14,534 nucleotides of DNA from Actinobacteria bacterium 21-64-8. Lineage in GTDB: Bacteria > Actinomycetota > Acidimicrobiia > Acidimicrobiales > RAAP-2. The position numbers and the translations under genes are program-made. Shown here piece after piece: positions 1 to 6,117 of the stretch. The first letter of the stretch is position 1; every line of letters begins with the position of its first letter. The DNA is taken from the NCBI GenBank assembly GCA_002255315.1, contig NCBD01000007.1, positions 1 through 14,534 on the forward strand, in the 5' to 3' direction. The notes below the pieces were generated by a model. It saw only the letters and a program-made list of their open reading frames with translations, did no database searches and had not been told where the DNA came from.

Positions 1-576
1 CTTGGCGCGTTGGAGGGTGACCGAGTTGCAACGTTGGCCTTCCTCGCCGAAGATCACGAACTTTTCGATGACGCGGTAGCGGCGAAAACGACTCTCCTGG
101 CGACGACGGCAATGATGTCACTCGCCGTGGGTGATTTGCGACGCGCCTACGCCGACGCCCACGAAGCAGTGCTCCTGGACCCCTTTGGCATTAATAGTTC
201 GGCGGTGTTGAATATCGAGGCGCGCGCCGCCCTGTGGCTCGGCGATCTTGACGCCCTGCGCGAAGCGCGCGAAGCGATGAACCGACTGCGCGGGCGCACA
301 ATAGTGGCTCTACGGCGCAACGCGGACGCCGGCATCGCGGCGCTCGAAGGGCGACCTGACGAAGCCGCGCAGATCTATCAAGAAGCGCTGGAGCGTTGGA
401 GCAATCTCGAAGCACCTTTTGAAATCGCGATGTGCGAGTTAGATATGGTGAAAGTCCTGGGGCCCGAGCACCCTGACGCAATTGTGGCCAAAGACGCCCG
501 CGATCTGTTCACGACTATGGGTGCTCGAGCCTTCCTGGCGATGCTCGACGACGTGTGCGGTGTCACGCCCCAGTAA
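1..576 (+). CDS. TPR-repeat protein, C-terminal fragment (5' truncated)
   Basis: The frame is open from base 1 to the TAA at 574-576, so this is the 3' end of a longer gene; the TTG at 10 is unlikely to be the true start. The visible ~191 residues are almost entirely helical and Ala/Leu/Glu-rich. The spacing suggests tetratricopeptide-type helix pairs (for example 'GDLRRAYADAHEAVLLDP' and 'EGRPDEAAQIYQEALERW'). It ends with a 'ARDLFTTMGARAFLAMLD' stretch. That ending resembles the C-termini of large actinobacterial AAA-ATPase/TPR regulators (LuxR-type or class III cyclase-linked), which often close with a similar 'A...F..LGA...L..LD' helix. This family link is from memory. No catalytic domain lies in the window, so the function of the whole protein cannot be read. 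The next gene starts 45 bases downstream. Confidence 0.6.
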   Translation, partial: LGALEGDRVATLAFLAEDHELFDDAVAAKTTLLATTAMMSLAVGDLRRAYADAHEAVLLDPFGINSSAVLNIEARAALWLGDLDALREAREAMNRLRGRTIVALRRNADAGIAALEGRPDEAAQIYQEALERWSNLEAPFEIAMCELDMVKVLGPEHPDAIVAKDARDLFTTMGARAFLAMLDDVCGVTPQ

Positions 577-621
577 GGGCACGACACTGAGCGGTACGCC
601 AACCTCTGGCAGGATAGTCCT

Positions 622-1332
622 GTGACAAATCGTCCCCTTACTTCGACGTCGCAATCTCGACGACTCGTACCTTTTGTTCTTTTGTTCGTGCTGGTGGTCG
701 GCTCCGGCGTCGCGGCGCTCACGTCAAATCGGACGGTTCCCGTCTCGACCATCGGACCCGAGGGCGTTGCAATGACCAACGCGCCGCTACTCACCTCCGC
801 GTCGAGTTCAGCGACGGGTGCGCCCGTGGACGGAGTGACGTGTCGCACTGAGAAAAATGAAGTGGTCAAGTACCACGTGCACGTGCACCTCGCGATATTC
901 GTTCATGGCGTCCAAAAAAGCGTGCCCGGCGGCGTCGGTATTACCAAGCCGTACCTCACTGAACATTTGAGTTCCGGCACGTTCATCGACGTTGGAATTT
1001 ACGACTGCTTGTACTGGCTGCATACGCACGTGGCCGATGGCATCATTCACGTCGAGTCGCCGACGAAGCAGTCCTTTACGCTGGGGCAGTTTTTTGACGT
1101 CTGGCGTCAACCGCTGTCGAGCAACCAAGTGGGGCCGGCTCACGGCAAGGTCGTCGTCTATTCCAACGGCCGTCTCATGACGGGCAATCCCCGCAACGTT
1201 CTCTTGCCGCCGGGCGGCGACCTACAAATCGACGTCGGCTCCCCGATCGTCGCGTTCCAACCTTTTACGTTTCACGTGACGGGCCTTTGTGGTCAAGGCA
1301 CATCGGGTTGCGCCGCGCCCACGAAGAAGTAA
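622..1332 (+). CDS. Membrane-anchored/secreted histidine-rich conserved protein
   Basis: 236 residues from a GTG start, with AGGA (611-614) seven bases upstream. The N-terminus has Arg13-Arg14 followed by a hydrophobic segment at about 15-33, so it is a signal peptide or signal anchor. There is no lipobox cysteine. A low-complexity Ser/Thr/Ala linker (about 37-70) leads to a folded extracytoplasmic domain. This domain holds 'YHVHVHL' (His85, 87, 89), His95, 'CLYWLHTH' (Cys129, His134, His136) and 'GIIHVESP' (His143), then 'FTLGQFFDVWRQPLS' and a beta-rich C-terminus with Cys223 and Cys230. I recall this arrangement from a conserved uncharacterised family in Actinobacteria and Chloroflexi. The clustered histidines suggest metal binding, which is inference. 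Enzymatic activity is unknown. The neighbours give no clear functional link. Confidence 0.8.
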   Translation: MTNRPLTSTSQSRRLVPFVLLFVLVVGSGVAALTSNRTVPVSTIGPEGVAMTNAPLLTSASSSATGAPVDGVTCRTEKNEVVKYHVHVHLAIFVHGVQKSVPGGVGITKPYLTEHLSSGTFIDVGIYDCLYWLHTHVADGIIHVESPTKQSFTLGQFFDVWRQPLSSNQVGPAHGKVVVYSNGRLMTGNPRNVLLPPGGDLQIDVGSPIVAFQPFTFHVTGLCGQGTSGCAAPTKK

Positions 1333-1359
1333 CGCGAGACCCCACCGCGCGACCTCCTC

Positions 1360-1365
1360 TACACT
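1360..1365 (+). promoter_or_regulatory. Candidate -10 hexamer (TACACT) for a leaderless Rieske transcript
   Basis: TACACT fits the actinobacterial TANNNT -10 pattern and lies exactly six bases before the GTG at 1372. Transcription would therefore start at or next to the first base of the start codon. No Shine-Dalgarno sequence is visible before this GTG. No convincing -35 was found. Confidence 0.4.
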
Positions 1366-1371
1366 CGGCGC

Positions 1372-2400
1372 GTGAGCCAACCGCTTCGAAACGACGACCC
1401 ATCGCTTCGTCACGCCTGGCACCCGCTGTGTCGATCGAGCGACGTCGCCACGACGCCCCGGTCCGAAGGATTGCTCGGCGAGTCGTGGGTACTGTGGCGT
1501 GATCCCACGGGTGAAGTACGCGCCTTTCGCGACCAGTGTCCTCACCGCCTCGCTCCCCTTTCGCTCGGCCAGTGCGAGTTATCGGGCATTCGCTGCGGCT
1601 ATCACGGGTGGCGCTTCGACGAATCGGGTCAGTGTGTCGAAATTCCGGCGTTGGGCCACGACGCGGTCATTCCCCCTCGAGCCCGACTCAGCGCACCGGC
1701 CGGTGTGATGGAGTCCCACGGCATGGTCTTTCTCGCTCCCGAAACACCGGTCTCACCTCGTCCGTCGCTCAGCGTTGACGGCGACACGTCGTTCACTCGA
1801 GGCGACCTACCCGTGCTGCGCTCACGCGCCTGCGCGGGGCTACTCGCCGACAACTTTCTTGACGTGGCGCACTTTCCCTTCGTGCACGCCAAGACCTTTG
1901 GCGCAGACGAGGAGCGCGAAGTGCCGCCGTATCACGTTGAGCGAGACGGCTTGACGTTTAGCGCGAGCTACGAGCACGACTTCGCCAACCGAGAAGATCC
2001 CGCCGTCGCGTCAGGGCTACGTCCGCTGATTCAGCGACGTCGCCTCACCTATCGCTACACCGCGCCCTTCCACCTCGAACTCGCCATTGAGTTTCTCGAC
2101 GCCGGCGGCACGAACGTCATCGGATTCTTCCTCACGCCCGAAGACGGCGAGACCGTTCGTATCTACTCCTCGCTCTGGCGTGATGATCTCGACGGCTCGA
2201 GCGAACGGATGCAAGCGGCAATCGACTTTGAGGTCGAGGTCGTGGAAGAAGACCTCGCGCTGCAGTCGCGCTACGAAGGACTGTCACTGCCGCTCGATCC
2301 CACGATTGAATTGCACACGCGCGCCGATCGCACGACCCTCGAACTTCGTCGCGTGCTGGCCGACTTTGTCGACCTCGCCTCGAGCGCCCCCCACGCCTAA
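1372..2400 (+). CDS. Rieske [2Fe-2S] non-heme iron oxygenase (vanillate demethylase/dicamba monooxygenase type)
   Basis: 342 residues, the usual length for single-component-size Rieske monooxygenases of the VanA/dicamba monooxygenase group. The N-terminal Rieske domain has its cluster ligands at Cys56-x-His58 ('DQCPHR') and Cys75-x2-His78 ('RCGYHGW'). The catalytic domain has 'DNFLDVAHFPFVH' at 160-172. By analogy with dicamba monooxygenase, His167 and His172 would bind the mononuclear iron, Asp164 would relay electrons from the Rieske centre, and Asp294 ('EEDLALQS') would be the carboxylate ligand. The C-terminus ('LPLDPTIELHTRADR...LELRR') matches the VanA-like C-terminal domain. Such enzymes use O2 and electrons from a ferredoxin/reductase to hydroxylate or O/N-demethylate small molecules. 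No redox partner is encoded in the window. The GTG start has a -10-like hexamer six bases upstream. It is the first of a run of + strand metabolic genes. The substrate is unknown. Confidence 0.9.
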   Translation: MSQPLRNDDPSLRHAWHPLCRSSDVATTPRSEGLLGESWVLWRDPTGEVRAFRDQCPHRLAPLSLGQCELSGIRCGYHGWRFDESGQCVEIPALGHDAVIPPRARLSAPAGVMESHGMVFLAPETPVSPRPSLSVDGDTSFTRGDLPVLRSRACAGLLADNFLDVAHFPFVHAKTFGADEEREVPPYHVERDGLTFSASYEHDFANREDPAVASGLRPLIQRRRLTYRYTAPFHLELAIEFLDAGGTNVIGFFLTPEDGETVRIYSSLWRDDLDGSSERMQAAIDFEVEVVEEDLALQSRYEGLSLPLDPTIELHTRADRTTLELRRVLADFVDLASSAPHA

Positions 2401-2407
2401 GGGGGGC
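2386..2407 (+). other. Perfect 7-bp GC stem-loop across the Rieske stop codon
   Basis: GCCCCCC (2386-2392) and GGGGGGC (2401-2407) pair perfectly around an 8-base loop (2393-2400) that contains the TAA stop codon. The hairpin is followed by TAGTAGGTTT, only a weak U-tract. It could be a terminator or attenuator between the oxygenase and methyltransferase genes, or an mRNA-stabilising 3' structure. The choice between these is inference. Confidence 0.4.
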
Positions 2408-2413
2408 TAGTAG

Positions 2414-2419
2414 TAGGTT
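2414..2419 (+). promoter_or_regulatory. Candidate -10 hexamer (TAGGTT) for the methyltransferase
   Basis: TAGGTT fits TANNNT and ends six bases before the ATG at 2426, the same geometry as at 1360. There is no good Shine-Dalgarno: the AGG within this hexamer is the only purine run. A leaderless start just after the 2386-2407 hairpin is therefore plausible. No -35 is recognisable. Confidence 0.3.
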
Positions 2420-2425
2420 TCGCCA

Positions 2426-3055
2426 ATGGGCCTCTATCAACGAGCAATCGCACCTCGCCTCGTTAACTGGGCCTGCTCGCGACCACTGTTCGCCAAGGGT
2501 CGCACCCTCGTTTGCGAGGGTCTCCACGGCGTGGTCGTCGAGGTTGGCTTTGGCGCGGGCAACAACATTGACTTTTACCCGCCAGCCGTCACCAAAGTCT
2601 TAGCCGTCGAACCGTCGGTAGTCTCGAACCGCGAAGCCGCCAAGCGAAGCGCTGCGTCTCAAACTCCCATCGAACACGTGGGTCTCGACGGCCAACGTTT
2701 AGCGCTCGACGACGCATCCTGCGACTGTGCCCTGGTCACCTTCACGCTCTGCACCATTCCCGATGTCTCGGCGGCGTTACGCGAACTTCACCGAGTCCTT
2801 CGACCAGAAGGAACGCTCCACTTTCTCGAACACGGTCTCGCCCCCGACCCGGTGGTCGTGCGCTGGCAACGACGCTTCGAACCACTCGAAAAGGTGCTTG
2901 CGGATGGATGTCACCTCACGCGTGACCCCGTCGCGCTCGTCAAGGACGCCGGCTTCGAGATCACCTCGCTCGACCAGCGCTACGCCGCGGGACCCAAACC
3001 GTGGACGTACATGACGCTCGGTGTCGCCGAACGTGTCGCAGTGACGTCACCGTAG
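2426..3055 (+). CDS. Class I SAM-dependent methyltransferase, METTL7-like
   Basis: 209 residues with a Rossmann methyltransferase core. Motif I is 'VVEVGFGAGNN' (37-47), the acidic SAM-ribose position is Glu62 ('AVEPS'), and the post-core strand is 'HFLEHG' (132-137). The C-terminal half carries 'RWQRRFEPLEKVLADGCHLTR' (146-166), with its 'GC-LTR' signature. That combination with FLEH and a following 'aGF' strand resembles the METTL7/TMT1 group. Members of that group methylate small thiols or are annotated as phospholipid methyltransferases. The specific substrate here is unknown. Unlike the mammalian proteins there is no obvious N-terminal membrane hairpin, so it is probably cytosolic or peripheral. 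It begins 25 bases after the oxygenase stop, which suggests but does not prove co-transcription. Confidence 0.85.
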   Translation: MGLYQRAIAPRLVNWACSRPLFAKGRTLVCEGLHGVVVEVGFGAGNNIDFYPPAVTKVLAVEPSVVSNREAAKRSAASQTPIEHVGLDGQRLALDDASCDCALVTFTLCTIPDVSAALRELHRVLRPEGTLHFLEHGLAPDPVVVRWQRRFEPLEKVLADGCHLTRDPVALVKDAGFEITSLDQRYAAGPKPWTYMTLGVAERVAVTSP

Positions 3056-3097
3056 AAAACTCCGATATCGTCGCCAAGGCACGGGTGCGCCTCGCCG

Positions 3098-3103
3098 TAT
3101 CAT
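3098..3103 (+). promoter_or_regulatory. Candidate -10 hexamer (TATCAT) upstream of the PLP lyase
   Basis: The 87-base gap 3056-3142 is the longest in the window. It contains TATCAT, five of six matches to TATAAT, which would place a transcript start near 3110 and a leader of about 33 bases carrying the Shine-Dalgarno at 3130-3135. A -35 element is not convincing. This may be the promoter of the lyase-kinase-SDR unit. Confidence 0.35.
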
Positions 3104-3129
3104 GACCTCGGTGCGTCACCAGTGGCGCC

Positions 3130-3135
3130 AAGGAG
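3130..3135 (+). promoter_or_regulatory. Shine-Dalgarno AAGGAG that fixes the lyase start at 3143
   Basis: AAGGAG is followed by a 7-base spacer and ATG at 3143. Longer in-frame starts (GTG at 3122 and 3137) would overlap this site or have no usable spacing, so ATG 3143 is preferred. Confidence 0.75.
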
Positions 3136-3142
3136 TGTGGCC

Positions 3143-4534
3143 ATGGCAACGTTTCCCTATCAAGATCGCTTTGCGATAGCGCGCGCCCTACCGAGCATCG
3201 GTCGCTCACGAGCCGAGTTGCTCAACGAGATCACGACAATGGCGAGCGAAGAGGACCGCACTTGGGAGTCGGGTCAGTGTTCGGGCACGATGTACTGCGG
3301 GGACCACGACCACTACGAGTTCATGGCGGACGCGTTTCGTCGATTCGCGCACGTGAACATCTTGCAGCGCGACATGTGCCCGAGCGCTACCAAGATGGAA
3401 GCGGAGGTCATCGCGATGACCCTGCGTCTCCTCGGGGCTGCGTCGGTCACCGACGCCACTCCCGCGGGCCTGATGACTACCGGTGGCACCGGCAGCATCA
3501 GCCACGCCGTGCTCGCCTACCGCGAGTACGCCCACCAGACCAGAGGCGTCACCACACCAAATCTTGTCAAGCCCGAGACCGCACACCCGGCATTTGACAA
3601 GGCGGCCCATCTCTTCGGGGTCGAATTGCGGCGCGTCGCCGTCGATCCCTCGCTCACGACCGTCAAGCCCTCCGACGTCGACGCTGCCATTGACGACAAC
3701 ACGATCGCCATCGTTGGTTCCGCGTGCAACTACGGCTACGGCACCGTCGACCCCATTACGGAACTAGGAGAGGTCGCCCTGCGCCGCGGCGTGGGACTAC
3801 ACGTGGACGGCTGCCTCGGCGGCTTTCTCTTGCCCTTCGGACGCGAACTTGGCGAGTCGATTGAACCCTTCGACTTTTCCGTATCGGGCGTGACGTCGAT
3901 CTCGGCCGATACGCATAAGTACGGCTACGCCTTCAAAGGCACTTCGGTCGTGTGCTTTCGCGACAAGGCGCTACGCAACGCGCAGTACTTCTATCTCACC
4001 GATTGGAGCGGCGGCAAGTACTGCTCGCCCAGCATGGAGGGCAGCCGCTCGGGTGGGCTTCTCGCCGCTACCTGGGCGTCAATGATGAGCTTGGGCCACG
4101 ACGGCTACTTGAACTACGCGCGCGCCATCTTCGCCACGGCCGCCACAATGCGTGCGTCAGTGACGCGTCATCCGTCGCTGCGACTGATGGGTAAACCCAC
4201 GTTTCTTTTCAGCTTCACCTCCGACGACTATGACGTGTATCACGTCAACGACTTCATGCGACTTCGCGGTTGGCGACTCAATGGTCAGCAGTATCCCAAC
4301 GCCTTGCACCTCGCGGTGACCCGGCCCCAAACTCAACCTGGCGTTGCCGAGCGCTTCGACCACGACCTCGCCAGCGCCGTGGCCTACGCGCTCGAGCACC
4401 GCCACGAGCCCGCCAAATCCTCAGCCATTTACGGCGGCGTCGAGGGCGGGATGACCGACGAAGCCGATGACTTCATCAAGTTGATTATGGCCGACATGAT
4501 GGATCACCAACTCGATCTTCCTCTCGCGCCGTGA
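3143..4534 (+). CDS. PLP-dependent lyase/decarboxylase of the sphingosine-1-phosphate lyase family
   Basis: 463 residues from ATG 3143. The sequence follows the S1P-lyase pattern closely: 'CSGTMYCGD-H' (46-56), 'MEAEVI' (85-90), a glycine-rich phosphate loop 'GGTGSIS' (114-120), 'AHPAFDKAAH' (147-156), 'VGSACNYGYGTVDPI' (191-205), 'HVDGCLGGFLLPF' (220-232, with Asp222 at the PLP pyridine-nitrogen position) and 'GVTSISADTHKYGYAFKG' (249-266). Lys259 should form the internal aldimine. Family members cleave a phosphorylated 2-amino alcohol by retro-aldol chemistry, giving phosphoethanolamine plus an aldehyde. Related group II enzymes decarboxylate amino acids. There is no N-terminal membrane segment, so it resembles the soluble bacterial forms. 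Gly117 stands where I recall Glu in eukaryotic lyases. Its end overlaps the kinase start by four bases (GTGA), so the two are probably translationally coupled. The true substrate is unknown and need not be a sphingoid base. Confidence 0.88.
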   Translation: MATFPYQDRFAIARALPSIGRSRAELLNEITTMASEEDRTWESGQCSGTMYCGDHDHYEFMADAFRRFAHVNILQRDMCPSATKMEAEVIAMTLRLLGAASVTDATPAGLMTTGGTGSISHAVLAYREYAHQTRGVTTPNLVKPETAHPAFDKAAHLFGVELRRVAVDPSLTTVKPSDVDAAIDDNTIAIVGSACNYGYGTVDPITELGEVALRRGVGLHVDGCLGGFLLPFGRELGESIEPFDFSVSGVTSISADTHKYGYAFKGTSVVCFRDKALRNAQYFYLTDWSGGKYCSPSMEGSRSGGLLAATWASMMSLGHDGYLNYARAIFATAATMRASVTRHPSLRLMGKPTFLFSFTSDDYDVYHVNDFMRLRGWRLNGQQYPNALHLAVTRPQTQPGVAERFDHDLASAVAYALEHRHEPAKSSAIYGGVEGGMTDEADDFIKLIMADMMDHQLDLPLAP

Positions 4535-6093
4535 GTTCGCGCGACGACCTCGCTTTCGCCGTCGATCTAGGCACCACCGGACTCAAGGTTGGTATCGCGC
4601 AACTCGATGGAGCGCTCGTCGCCTCACGTCAAGCGACGTTGTCAACCGACTGGTCCGAGGGCGGAGCAACCCAAGACGCGAACGAATGGTGGCGCCTCAT
4701 CGGAGCGCTCGCTCACGACGTCTTACGTGAGGTTGATGCCTCACGAGTCGTGTCAGTCGCCATCACCGGCCAGTACGGATCGGTCGTAGCCGTCGATGAA
4801 TTCGGCGTCGCGCTGGCGCCGTGTGTGATGTGGATGGACGACCGAGGTTCTCGCGCCGTGCGAGCTCGCCTGGGTGGTCGCGCGATGGGCTACGCACCCC
4901 GTGCGGCCCTCACGATGGTTCGCCGCAGCGGCGGCGCCCCTTCGCTGAACGGCACCGACGGCGCCGGAGGACTGCTCTATCTCTGGCACGACAAGAGCGA
5001 CCTCGTTGATCGAGCAGTGTGGTTGCTCGAGCCAGTTGATTACTTGGTGATGCGGTTTTGTGCGAAGGCCTCGACGACTGCTTCGACGATGCTCAGTTGG
5101 TGGCTCACGGACAATCGCCATCCCGAGCGTCACGTCTACGACGAGAAGTTGCTCGCGCTGCTCGGCGTCGACGCCGAAAAATTCGCACCGCTCATCGCCT
5201 TTGGCTCCATCGCGGGCGAGGTCAGTATGCGAGCGCATCTCGCGACGGGTCTACCCGAGGGCATCCCCGTACTCGCCGGCATGACCGACCTCCACGCGGC
5301 GGCTCTGGGTGCTGGTACGACGACGGTCGGTGGACCGGCGCACCTCGCACTGTCGAGTACCTCGTGGATATCGGCACCGGTGACGAAGAAGAAGACTGAC
5401 GTTCGACACGCCATCGCCACCACGCCCGGCCTCGATGAGTCGTCGTATCTCATCGTGAACAGTCAAGACGCCGGTGCCAAGGCGTTTGAGTGGAGTGCGC
5501 GAGCGCTGGGTGGCGCGGCGACGGACCTCGACGAGTTACTAGTCGAAGCCGCGTCCGCCGCCCCCGGGAGTGGACAGGTGATCTTTTCGCCGTGGTTATT
5601 GGGTGAACGCTCCCCCGTCGACCGTCACGACGCGCGCGCGGGTTTTCACCACCTCTCGCTCCAGACCACTCGCGCCGAGTTACTGCGCGCCACGCTCGAG
5701 GGCGTGGCCTTTAACAGTCGCTGGCTCCTGCACTACGTCGAGAAGTTTGCCGGGGGCGCATTCTCGTCGCTGCGACTTTTGGGCGGTGGCGCGAACTCGA
5801 ACCTCTGGTGTCAGATTATGGCCGACGTGACGCGTTGTTCAGTAGATCAGTTGAGCAACCCCTCGCTCTCCCAGCTCCAGGGCTGCGCGCTCGCGGCGGG
5901 GCGAACCCTGGGCGTCGTGACGAGCAACGAGATTCCCTCACTCACCCGTGTCGCTCAACGATTCGAACCTCGCGACTACCTTCAGTCGCGTTACGACACT
6001 CTCTACGAGGAGTTTTCTCGACTCATGGCCAGCCAGTCGGGGATGTTTCGACGCCTCCGAGACGCGTCGTCATCGAGCGACGACGTCTTCTAG
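4531..6093 (+). CDS. FGGY-family carbohydrate/polyol kinase (xylulokinase-like)
   Basis: 520 residues, the normal length for xylulokinase-type FGGY kinases. Visible motifs are the N-terminal phosphate-binding loop 'DLGTTGLKVG' (12-21), 'ITGQYGSVVAVDEFG' (78-92), the sugar-site 'WMDDRG' (101-106), 'AGMTDLHAAALGAG' (249-262, Asp253 as likely catalytic base), 'LLGERSPVDRHDARAGF' (357-372) and the FGGY signature 'GGGANSNLWCQIMADV' (418-433). It would transfer ATP phosphate to a hydroxyl of a small sugar, polyol or related compound in the cytoplasm. No sugar transporter or isomerase is nearby, so classical xylose catabolism is not supported. The GTG start lies in a GTGA overlap with the lyase stop, arguing for stoichiometric expression and a shared pathway. 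The C-terminal tail is Ser/Asp-rich (about 510-520). The substrate is unassigned. Confidence 0.88.
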   Translation: MSSRDDLAFAVDLGTTGLKVGIAQLDGALVASRQATLSTDWSEGGATQDANEWWRLIGALAHDVLREVDASRVVSVAITGQYGSVVAVDEFGVALAPCVMWMDDRGSRAVRARLGGRAMGYAPRAALTMVRRSGGAPSLNGTDGAGGLLYLWHDKSDLVDRAVWLLEPVDYLVMRFCAKASTTASTMLSWWLTDNRHPERHVYDEKLLALLGVDAEKFAPLIAFGSIAGEVSMRAHLATGLPEGIPVLAGMTDLHAAALGAGTTTVGGPAHLALSSTSWISAPVTKKKTDVRHAIATTPGLDESSYLIVNSQDAGAKAFEWSARALGGAATDLDELLVEAASAAPGSGQVIFSPWLLGERSPVDRHDARAGFHHLSLQTTRAELLRATLEGVAFNSRWLLHYVEKFAGGAFSSLRLLGGGANSNLWCQIMADVTRCSVDQLSNPSLSQLQGCALAAGRTLGVVTSNEIPSLTRVAQRFEPRDYLQSRYDTLYEEFSRLMASQSGMFRRLRDASSSSDDVF

Positions 6094-6106
6094 GGTGTGC
6101 AGAACG

Positions 6107-6112
6107 AAGGAG
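6107..6112 (+). promoter_or_regulatory. Shine-Dalgarno AAGGAG that fixes the SDR start at 6118
   Basis: AAGGAG lies five bases before ATG 6118. The in-frame upstream GTG at 6097 would put this site inside the coding region, so ATG 6118 is chosen. Confidence 0.7.
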
Positions 6113-6117
6113 CCAGC

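Noticed and set aside
10..12. TTG as the true start of the first gene.
   Set aside because: The frame is open back to base 1, there is no ribosome site, and the product would be only a fragment of a TPR array.
3122..3142. Earlier GTG start for the PLP lyase.
   Set aside because: AAGGAG at 3130-3135 would fall inside the coding region. Its spacing fits ATG 3143.
6097..6117. Earlier GTG start for the SDR protein.
   Set aside because: AAGGAG at 6107-6112 points to ATG 6118, and the Rossmann strand begins right there.
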